A stretch of 21,668 nt of DNA from CAZBWE01 sp964495465. GTDB lineage: Bacteria; Planctomycetota; Phycisphaerae; Sedimentisphaerales; Anaerobacaceae. This document shows, one piece after another, positions 13,799-19,736 of the stretch. The stretch is from positions 1 to 21,668 of the forward strand of contig CAZBWE010000039.1 in assembly GCA_964495465.1 (NCBI GenBank), read 5' to 3'. A model generated the notes under the pieces. That model searched no databases. It had not been told where the DNA came from and worked only from the letters and a program-made list of their open reading frames with translations. Every line of letters starts with the position of its first letter. Within the stretch, counting starts at the first letter, position 1. The translations under genes were made by a program, and so were the position numbers.

Positions 13799-14962
13799 AT
13801 GGGAAGAATAATGTGGGTCAGTTGTATTTTAGTAGTAACGGCAATATTTGTGTTCGGCTGTGAAAAGCAGCCATCAGGCGAACCACCGGCAGAGCCGCAA
13901 AGTAAGGAGGTTAATGTTATGAGTGCAAATACGGAGATTTTTGGCCAAATGCCCGACGGCACACAAATTGATTTATTTACCTTGACCAATCCCAACGGCA
14001 TTCGAGCAAGGATTATGACCTACGGAGCGACTCTGGTATCACTGGAGACGCCGGACCGCGATGGAAATCTGACTGATATAATGCTCGGCTTTGATACACT
14101 TGAAGGATACCTTACGGACCACCCCTATTTCGGGGTGATTGTCGGAAGATATGCCAATCGTATCGGCAAAGGGAAATTTACGCTCGATGGCGTCGAATAT
14201 ACACTGGCGACCAACAACGGCGAGAATCATCTGCACGGCGGCATAAAAGGTTTTGATAAGGTGGTATGGAAGCTCGATGAAATAAAAGCCGGGGGCGACG
14301 AGGCATTCGTTACGTTGAGCTATGTGAGTAAAGACGGAGAAGAAGGGTATCCCGGAAATCTATCCTGCAGGGTTACCTACACGCTGACAAAAGATGACGA
14401 ATTAAAGATAAGCTACGAGGCCGAGACAGATAAGACAACCATCATCAATCTGACCAATCACGCCTACTGGAACCTGGCTGGCCAGGGCACCGGTGATATC
14501 CTCGGTCATGAGCTTATGCTCAACGCCGATAAATATACGCCCGTTGATGAAGGCCTGATACCGACCGGCGAAATCAAAGCCGTAAAAGATACGCCGATGG
14601 ATTTTACCGAGCCGATGACGATTGGCTCTCGAATCGACCAGGTTACCGGCGGCTATGACCATAATTACGTGCTCAATAGTGGTGGCGGCTCTATGGCTTT
14701 GGCTGCCAGGGTTTATGAGCCGACAACAGGACGCGTTTTGGAAATACAAACGCTCCAGCCGGGTATCCAGTTTTATTCCGGGAACTTCCTGGATGGTTCA
14801 ATAACCGGTAAATCAGCAAAGGTGTATAATAAGCACTACGGATTCTGCCTTGAGACCCAGCACTACCCGGATTCGCCGAATAAGCTGGACTTTCCGTCGG
14901 TCGTTCTAAAGCCGGGCCAGAAGTATTCCACCGAGACGATTCACAAATTTTATACCGAGTAA
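13799..14962 (+). CDS. galM: Aldose 1-epimerase (mutarotase), lipoprotein form
   Basis: This enzyme interconverts alpha and beta anomers of aldoses such as glucose, galactose or xylose, and would supply the right anomer to uptake or to the isomerase. After a lipoprotein signal (ILVVTAIFVFGC, C21) and a Pro-rich linker, the epimerase domain runs from about residue 45 to 386. Catalytic residues are visible: H146 in NHLHGG, H221 in NLTNHAYWNL and E352 in LETQHYPDS; VGRYANRIGKGKF is also typical. The export signal puts it in the periplasm or on a membrane, whereas many mutarotases are cytoplasmic. AAGGGAG stands eight bases before the ATG. It is divergent from xylB-xylA, which fits a shared pentose role. 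An internal ATG at 13919 with AAGGAGG nearby could give a cytoplasmic form. Confidence 0.92.
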   Translation: MGRIMWVSCILVVTAIFVFGCEKQPSGEPPAEPQSKEVNVMSANTEIFGQMPDGTQIDLFTLTNPNGIRARIMTYGATLVSLETPDRDGNLTDIMLGFDTLEGYLTDHPYFGVIVGRYANRIGKGKFTLDGVEYTLATNNGENHLHGGIKGFDKVVWKLDEIKAGGDEAFVTLSYVSKDGEEGYPGNLSCRVTYTLTKDDELKISYEAETDKTTIINLTNHAYWNLAGQGTGDILGHELMLNADKYTPVDEGLIPTGEIKAVKDTPMDFTEPMTIGSRIDQVTGGYDHNYVLNSGGGSMALAARVYEPTTGRVLEIQTLQPGIQFYSGNFLDGSITGKSAKVYNKHYGFCLETQHYPDSPNKLDFPSVVLKPGQKYSTETIHKFYTE

Positions 14963-15002
14963 ACGTGAAATTGGGTGAACTTTGAGATTGTCTCGAAATG
15001 GC

Positions 15003-16430
15003 TTAGGCCAGATAGATTTTGTCTTTCGGCTTGATTGCGGGTATCTCGTTTAGCTTTGCCTTGACATCGTCTTTTTCCAGCGCAAAGCTGGGGGCGATTT
15101 CGAGCAGGCAGTCGATAGAGCCATCAGATTTTCTGGGGATATTCACGCCTGCCGATTCAAGCCAGCCGGCAGCGCGGGCAATCATCATTTGCCTTGTTGA
15201 CTCTGCGCTGTCAACGCCGGTGGCATTTTTTGCAGGTGCAAATTCCTCACTTCGGATAGTTTGCAGTATTATTGACTTAGAGGCCAGCGGCAGGGCATCG
15301 AAAATAAAGCTCTCCAGCTTTACGCCGTTTGGTTCAGGCGGTTCGACAAAATTTCCCTGCCGGTCGATGTGTGCGATTTTCTTGACGGCCCTGTGCATAG
15401 GCAGGGCAAAGCCGTCTTCATTCAGATGTTTGACGAAACTTGTGCTTATAATATGAATGCCGATACTGCCAAGCTCGAAAACGAGCGAGCCGTCGGGATT
15501 TCGTTTCTCGGCCAGCTCGTCAGGCAAATCGCTGTATTCGATGACGGTTACCTTGCCATTGACCAGACAGAAATTACCGACTTTTTCATAAGGGCCTGTT
15601 TTAATAAGTGCTTTTGAGGACATCTCAGCCCCATCGAGAAAATGCAGGCCGATGAACAGCGGGTCGAAGATATTTATTAGTGGATTATCGACCTGCCAGT
15701 AGCTGATAAGCTCCACGCCACGTCTTTTCATATCTTCCAAAGCCCCGCTTTGGTATAGTGCCTTCAAGGTTCCGCCATGACCGTCAGGTGAGCAGGCAAT
15801 CCGGTCCTTGTCAGCCAAAAGGATTTTTCCATCGAAGCCGAAGTTGGGCAATGTGCCCTGCCGGAATATAAAGACGTCTTTATCCCTCAAGCCGTAATAA
15901 TTATTCGAGCGGAAAATCTTCACGGTCTCGTCGTAATTCAGGGGGCTGGTCATAATATACCAGGGGCAGACGGTTTGGTATTTTCGTGTAACTTCTGCGA
16001 TGGTTTCGGCGAATATTTGAAACAGCGTCTTGTTTTTGACTGGGCTGATTGGGAAATCTCCTTTTGGCCCGTCGAATCCGAGCCGGGTCCCTTGTCCGCC
16101 TGCCACGACCAGTGCTGCGACCTTACCCTCGCCCGTTAGTTTTTTGCCTAACTCTTTGGCTTGGCTGTAGTTACGCTGTTGGTCCGTATTGGTCGGCTCA
16201 GGTTTATAGGACAAAGCAGGGGCAAAATCGCCCATTATTTTGGCGGAAGGGGATTTTTTGACAAAATTGGTCACCCAATCGTCTATTTTTTCAAAGTCTA
16301 ATTGTTCTATTTGCGAGAGAAAATTCTGCTTTTGAGCCGCGTTTAATTGCTCCCAGAAAACTAAAAGATGGTTTTGGTTCTGTTTTTTCAGCAGTTTTTT
16401 TATGTTTTCAAGGCGATTTTTTGTTTCCAC
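15003..16430 (-). CDS. UTP-dependent sugar-1-phosphate uridylyltransferase (UDPGP family)
   Basis: This 475-residue cytoplasmic enzyme joins UTP and a sugar 1-phosphate to make a UDP-sugar. It belongs to the eukaryote-like UDP-N-acetylglucosamine pyrophosphorylase type, not the GlmU or GalU type. The nucleotide loop is VVAGGQGTRLGFDGPKG (108-124). Further landmarks are CSPDGHGGTLKAL (about 213-225, parallel to the P-D-G-N-G-G of the family), YWQVDNPLINIFDP, and NPDGSLVFELGSIGIHI. The Asn of P-D-G-N-G-G is replaced by His (H218). The substrate could be GlcNAc-1-P or glucose-1-P. The start is GTG with no strong ribosome binding site. It is convergent with the epimerase gene (40 bases between) and divergent from the first paralogous pseudopilin gene. 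Confidence 0.87.
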   Translation of the reverse strand: METKNRLENIKKLLKKQNQNHLLVFWEQLNAAQKQNFLSQIEQLDFEKIDDWVTNFVKKSPSAKIMGDFAPALSYKPEPTNTDQQRNYSQAKELGKKLTGEGKVAALVVAGGQGTRLGFDGPKGDFPISPVKNKTLFQIFAETIAEVTRKYQTVCPWYIMTSPLNYDETVKIFRSNNYYGLRDKDVFIFRQGTLPNFGFDGKILLADKDRIACSPDGHGGTLKALYQSGALEDMKRRGVELISYWQVDNPLINIFDPLFIGLHFLDGAEMSSKALIKTGPYEKVGNFCLVNGKVTVIEYSDLPDELAEKRNPDGSLVFELGSIGIHIISTSFVKHLNEDGFALPMHRAVKKIAHIDRQGNFVEPPEPNGVKLESFIFDALPLASKSIILQTIRSEEFAPAKNATGVDSAESTRQMMIARAAGWLESAGVNIPRKSDGSIDCLLEIAPSFALEKDDVKAKLNEIPAIKPKDKIYLA

Positions 16431-16468
16431 ACCCGAGTTCCCAAGCTAAAAATAGACATTTTGAGCAG

Positions 16469-16498
16469 ATAGAAAAATTTTTCAAAATTTTTTGTCAA
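16469..16498 (-). promoter_or_regulatory. Predicted promoter of the uridylyltransferase gene
   Basis: On the minus strand TTGACA (16498-16493) is followed after 18 bases by TTCTAT (16474-16469), giving a start about 32 bases before the GTG. The -10 box matches poorly. Confidence 0.4.
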
Positions 16499-16514
16499 TT
16501 TGTCGATATTTTAT

Positions 16515-16544
16515 TTGACATTAAATACCGTTTTGTGTTAGCAT
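16515..16544 (+). promoter_or_regulatory. Predicted promoter of the first pseudopilin leader
   Basis: TTGACA (16515-16520) is followed after 18 bases by TAGCAT (16539-16544), preceded by TGT as in an extended -10. The start would be near 16551, only about six bases before the first copy of the repeated leader element, so the element would form the 5' end of the transcript. Confidence 0.5.
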
Positions 16545-16556
16545 TTATATCAGAGA

Positions 16557-16644
16557 CAGGTAGGTTTGCAAAGTCTTAATATTATAATTTAGAAATGCCA
16601 TCATATTTAGTTCTTAATTTCATACCTTAAACCTTCCTGCCTGA
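16557..16644 (+). ncRNA. Repeated leader element, copy A
   Basis: This 88-base copy begins CAGGTAGGTTTG and ends CCTTCCTGCCTGA. Its two ends can pair (CAGGTAGGTTT with AAACCTTCCTG, ten of eleven positions; or AGGTAGG with CCTGCCT). Shared internal blocks are TATAATTTA, CATCATATTT and AATTTCATACCT. It lies at the predicted 5' end of a 5' leader of about 385 bases for the pseudopilin gene at 16936. Bases 16645-16794 hold further shared patches (such as AAAACCGGTTTTG and GCCGTTTTTA) but no gene. Confidence 0.55.
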
Positions 16645-16794
16645 CAAAATGGCTTTTTTGTGATTTAGCTTATATGTCCGGCTACGGCAGCGTTAACCTT
16701 AAAAAATAGCTGATTTCTTTGGATTAAATGATAAAAACCGGTTTTGCGAAGCTGTTTTTGACCAGCCGTTTTTAATCGATAACTGTAATGAGTA

Positions 16795-16907
16795 GAGATT
16801 TGCAGGCGAAAAAATGTTTAGTGATTGATGTTTTTGAGGTGGTAAGCATTTATTTATCAAAACGTAAACCGTAGTGTGTTTAAAAATGTGCTGGGCTTGT
16901 GAATCTC
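16795..16907 (+). ncRNA. Leader domain closed by a long-range stem, pseudopilin gene 1
   Basis: GAGATTTGCAGGC (16795-16807) pairs over all 13 positions, three of them wobbles, with GCTTGTGAATCTC (16895-16907). The enclosed 87 bases include GCATTTATTTAT, which recurs in the second leader. The 3' arm ends 16 bases before the AAGGAG of the gene at 16936, so folding could influence translation. The pairing is visible; control of translation is inference. Confidence 0.5.
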
Positions 16908-16935
16908 GATAAAAGATTAAGTAAAGGAGAAAAAA

Positions 16936-17853
16936 ATGAAAAAAACAAAAGGTTTTACATTAGTTGAGCTGCTGGTGGTTATTGCCATCATAGCGCTGCT
17001 TATGGGCATTTTGATGCCTGCTCTGGCGCGGGTCAGGGCGATTGCCTTCAGGATGGTCTGTGGGACGAACCTGTCCGGTATCGGCAAGGCAATGCTCATT
17101 TATGCCAACGATTACGACGACGAGCTCCCACGGGCAGGCATTGGAGCTGCTCCTTCATTGGTCAGGCAGCTCCCAGCGTGGAATGCCCCCGATCGATCGA
17201 CCGCCTTTGGTGTTACCTCGCCAGGCCGGGCAACCCTTACTTCGAGTTTCTATCTTTTGGTTAAGTATGCCGAAGTAACGCCTAAGTCGTTTGTCTGCAA
17301 AAGTGATTCCAGCACAAGGGAGTTTAAGCTTTCTTTTTTTGGTATTACTGATAAAGAGCTGGTTGATTTATGGGATTTCGGCACAACTAACAACGATGCT
17401 GGTGCTGATGGATATTGCAGCTATTCGTATCATCACCCCTACAACGTTTATGCTCTGACCACATCAAGCGACCCGGGTATGGCAGTGGCGGCCGACCGCA
17501 ATCCATGGGTAGCTCTTGTTCCAGCTGCAACAACTGTCACGCCCGGTACCGACACGGACTGGACCGACTATTGCAATGGAATTGGCTCTGGTGATTCAAC
17601 TTTAATAAAGGGTGGCAACGCAATTGCTCACCAGAGGGATGGACAGAATGTATTGTTTGTGGATAGTCACGTGAGTTTTGAAAAGTCGCCTGCTGGTGGT
17701 GTTAACGACGACAACATCTATACTTGTGTGGCCGGAGCAGATGACGATAGACGTATAGGCCTACGACCAAAAGATGGTGGGCTGCTGCCCGTTGACAGAC
17801 TGGATTCGTTCCTGATAGGTAACGGAATGGGAGGAGGTGGCGCGCCTAGATAA
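16936..17853 (+). CDS. Pseudopilin-like protein with prepilin N-terminus and H/DG-type C-terminal motif (paralogue 1)
   Basis: This 305-residue protein begins MKKTKGFTLVELLVVIAIIA: prepilin-peptidase cleavage is expected between G6 and F7, with the conserved E11 at mature +5, and a hydrophobic helix to about residue 29. The helix is followed by LARVRAIAFRMVCGTNLSGIGKAMLIYANDYDDELPRA, a pattern typical of the large Planctomycetota/Lentisphaerae pseudopilin-like family. Near the C-terminus, IAHQRDGQNVLFVDSHVSFEK matches the H-x-DG type processing-associated region. AAAGGAG stands about seven bases before the ATG. It is a close paralogue of the next gene, differing mainly in loops (for example an extra NNDAGADG stretch and a longer Gly-rich tail GNGMGGGGAPR). 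Likely roles are a cell-surface fibre or secretion pseudopilus; none is proven. Confidence 0.85.
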   Translation: MKKTKGFTLVELLVVIAIIALLMGILMPALARVRAIAFRMVCGTNLSGIGKAMLIYANDYDDELPRAGIGAAPSLVRQLPAWNAPDRSTAFGVTSPGRATLTSSFYLLVKYAEVTPKSFVCKSDSSTREFKLSFFGITDKELVDLWDFGTTNNDAGADGYCSYSYHHPYNVYALTTSSDPGMAVAADRNPWVALVPAATTVTPGTDTDWTDYCNGIGSGDSTLIKGGNAIAHQRDGQNVLFVDSHVSFEKSPAGGVNDDNIYTCVAGADDDRRIGLRPKDGGLLPVDRLDSFLIGNGMGGGGAPR

Positions 17854-17881
17854 ACCTCCTGCTTTTTAGTTTGGATTTCAG

Positions 17882-17913
17882 TGCGGCCTTGCGCCCCGTG
17901 GCGTAAGGCCGCA
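17882..17913 (+). terminator. Long GC-rich hairpin without T-run after pseudopilin gene 1
   Basis: TGCGGCCTTGCG (17882-17893) pairs over all 12 positions (one G.T) with CGTAAGGCCGCA (17902-17913) around an eight-base loop. TTACGGG follows instead of a T-run, so it may not terminate well and could be an mRNA-stabilising end or allow read-through to the second pseudopilin gene. Confidence 0.45.
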
Positions 17914-17967
17914 TTACGGGAAGTTTGACGGAGGTTATTTGGAAGATGGCTGGTTTGTGTTAAAAAA

Positions 17968-18050
17968 TTAGGTAGGTTTGGAATAGCTTTTATAATTTAA
18001 GTTGCTATCATATTTTACTTGGCTTCATTTCAAAACCTGAACCTGCCTGA
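17968..18050 (+). ncRNA. Repeated leader element, copy B
   Basis: This 83-base copy begins TTAGGTAGGTTTGG and ends GAACCTGCCTGA. AGGTAGGTT pairs with AACCTGCCT over nine positions with one T.G. It shares TATAATTTAAGTTG, ATCATATTTTA and GCTTCATTTCA with the other copies. It lies in tandem with copy C (start-to-start 170 bases) before the second pseudopilin gene. Between B and C I see only a shared AAAACCGG patch. Confidence 0.55.
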
Positions 18051-18137
18051 GAAAATCAATCGGTCGTCTTTCTGAAAGAAAGTGAATTAACAGCAATTTT
18101 GGCGGAAAACCGGATTCCATTGATATGGAAAAAACGA

Positions 18138-18220
18138 TTAGGCAGGTTTAGAGAATTTATTATAATCTAAGTTGTCATCATAACTTTAGTCAGCTTCATT
18201 TCATATCCTGAACCTGCCTT
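18138..18220 (+). ncRNA. Repeated leader element, copy C
   Basis: This 83-base copy begins TTAGGCAGGTTTAG and ends GAACCTGCCTTA. AGGCAGGTT pairs perfectly with AACCTGCCT; the T.G of copy B is a C-G here, which keeps the pairing. Internal blocks TATAATCTAAGTTG, CATCATAA and GCTTCATTTCATA match the other copies. Bases 18221-18372 follow the pattern seen after copy A (AAAACCGGTTTTGT, GCCGTTTTTAG). Confidence 0.55.
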
Positions 18221-18372
18221 ATTAGAGCCAAGGCAATTAGTAGTTTTCCTGTGACGCCTGGTTCGACAGCGCTCTTAAATGCAAAAGAAATGATTATGCG
18301 AATTTTATTGGCAAAACCGGTTTTGTAAATTTGTTTTGGCCTGCCGTTTTTAGGCGAAAAATTAAAAACCAG

Positions 18373-18492
18373 GGAGATTCGCGCAGAAGAAAGGTGTTTG
18401 AGAACTATTTTTTGGCAGATGTTGGTTCGTTGCATTTATTTATGAAAATTTAATCAAAGTGGGCCTAAGAACGGCCGGGCCTGCGAATCTCC
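18373..18492 (+). ncRNA. Leader domain closed by a long-range stem, pseudopilin gene 2
   Basis: GGAGATTCGC (18373-18382) pairs perfectly with GCGAATCTCC (18483-18492), plus one G.T further inside. It corresponds to the stem at 16795-16907, where the C-G and G-C pairs here are T.G and G.T. The 3' arm ends nine bases before the AAGGAG of the gene at 18515. Inside, GCATTTATTTAT (18432-18443) is identical to the first leader and GGCC/GGCC near 18463 can form a small hairpin. Confidence 0.5.
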
Positions 18493-18514
18493 GAAAAAGT
18501 TAAGGAGAAAGAAA

Positions 18515-19399
18515 ATGGAACGGAAAGGTTTCACATTAGTTGAATTGCTGGTGGTTATTGCCATCATAGCGCTGCTGATGGGCATCCTGATGCCTGCCCT
18601 GTCGCGGGTTCGGGCGATTGCCTTTCGTTTGATATGCGGGACGAACCTGTCCGGTATCGGCAAGGCGATGCTTGTTTATGCCAACGATTACGATGATGAA
18701 TTCCCACGGGCGGGCTATGGGGCGAATCCCGAATTGGCCGCGGTGCTTCCTGACTGGAGTGCTGGGACTCGAACGGCTGCTTTTGGAACAGCGAACAAGG
18801 CAACTATTACTTCGAGTTTCTATCTTTTGGTTAAGTTCGCCGAGGTAACGCCAAAATCGTTTGTCTGCAAGAGCGATTCCGGCACGAAAGAGTTCAAGCT
18901 TTCTTATTTTGATGTTACGGGTAAAGAGCTGGTTGATGTATGGGATTTCGGCAATACGCCAAGCGAATATTGCAGCTATGCGTATCATCACCCCTACAAC
19001 GTTTATGCTCTGACCACATCGAGTGACCCGGGTATGGCAGTGGCTGCCGACCGTAATCCCTGGATGAAACCACCCGGCGCAGGAGCGAAAACCGATTCTG
19101 ACTGGGCGACATATTGCGATGGCATTAACAAAAATGATTCAACCAAGATAAAAATGGGAAATGCAGTTGCTCACCAGGAGGACGGACAAAATGTATTGTT
19201 TGTGGACAGCCACGTTGATTTTGAAAAGCGGCCTTACTGTGGAGTTGATGACGATAATATTTATACACGCCTGGATAATACAAGTGAGGACAGACGACTT
19301 GGCAATAGACCGCCATCGACGGAGATGGGGAATGTGGGGTGTCCCCTTGATAGACTGGATTCTTACTTGCTGAATAATATAAAAATAACAATACGATAA
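18515..19399 (+). CDS. Pseudopilin-like protein with prepilin N-terminus and H/DG-type C-terminal motif (paralogue 2)
   Basis: This 294-residue protein begins MERKGFTLVELLVVIAIIA, with cleavage expected between G5 and F6 and the conserved E10. It is collinear with the preceding pseudopilin nearly from end to end: shared stretches include FGTxxxATxTSSFYLLVK, AEVTPKSFVCKSDS, YHHPYNVYALTTSSDPGMAV, GQNVLFVDSHV, DDDNIYT and DRLDSxL. Differences sit in loops and in the C-terminus, which ends LLNNIKITIR without the Gly-rich tail. AAGGAG precedes the ATG by seven bases. The duplication includes the long leader, so gene and regulatory region were copied together. A canonical terminator follows. Confidence 0.85.
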   Translation: MERKGFTLVELLVVIAIIALLMGILMPALSRVRAIAFRLICGTNLSGIGKAMLVYANDYDDEFPRAGYGANPELAAVLPDWSAGTRTAAFGTANKATITSSFYLLVKFAEVTPKSFVCKSDSGTKEFKLSYFDVTGKELVDVWDFGNTPSEYCSYAYHHPYNVYALTTSSDPGMAVAADRNPWMKPPGAGAKTDSDWATYCDGINKNDSTKIKMGNAVAHQEDGQNVLFVDSHVDFEKRPYCGVDDDNIYTRLDNTSEDRRLGNRPPSTEMGNVGCPLDRLDSYLLNNIKITIR

Positions 19400-19428
19400 C
19401 TATGTGGTTTGGATTCGGTCATTTGCGG

Positions 19429-19464
19429 ACGGCCTTGCGCTTAATTGCGCAAGGCCGTTTTTTA
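19429..19464 (+). terminator. Canonical terminator after pseudopilin gene 2
   Basis: ACGGCCTTGCGC (19429-19440) pairs perfectly with GCGCAAGGCCGT (19447-19458) around TTAATT, and a T-rich run follows. The core GGCCTTGCG also occurs in the hairpin after the first pseudopilin gene. Confidence 0.85.
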
Positions 19465-19514
19465 TTTGGGGCTGATGATTTATGATTGGCTGTTCTTTTA
19501 ACCGAACATAAGAT

Positions 19515-19543
19515 TTGTCTTTTACTGTTGTTTGTGTTAAACT
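19515..19543 (+). promoter_or_regulatory. Possible promoter of the aconitase gene
   Basis: TTGTCT (19515-19520) is followed after 17 bases by TAAACT (19538-19543), preceded by TGT as in an extended -10. Both boxes are imperfect. Part of the site is repeated beyond the N-run, where the same sequence probably belongs. Confidence 0.35.
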
Positions 19544-19736
19544 ATGCGTTCTGATTTTCAGGGAGTATAAAATTGGCACAANNNNNNNNNNNNNNNNNNN
19601 NNNNNNNNNNNNNNNNNNNNNNNNNNNNNNNNNNNNNNNNNNNNNNNNNNNNNNNNNNNNNNNNNNNNNNNNNNNNNNNNNGTTGTTTGTGTTAAACTAT
19701 GCGTTCTGATTTTCAGGGAGTATAAAATTGGCACAA
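19527..19736. repeat. Identical 55-base segments on both sides of an assembly gap
   Basis: Bases 19527-19581 and 19682-19736 are identical over all 55 positions and directly flank the run of Ns at 19582-19681. Two contigs that end in the same 55-mer and were spaced by a fixed 100 Ns would look exactly like this, so the true genome probably has one copy and no gap. Confidence 0.85.
19582..19681. other. Assembly gap, 100 Ns
   Basis: Exactly 100 undetermined bases, the conventional length for a gap of unknown size. Confidence 0.99.

Noticed and set aside
16557..18220. CRISPR array or c-di-GMP riboswitch as explanation of the repeated element
   Set aside because: The copies are 83-88 bases, diverged and irregularly spaced, with no short identical repeats or spacers; the conserved core of the c-di-GMP-I class is not present.
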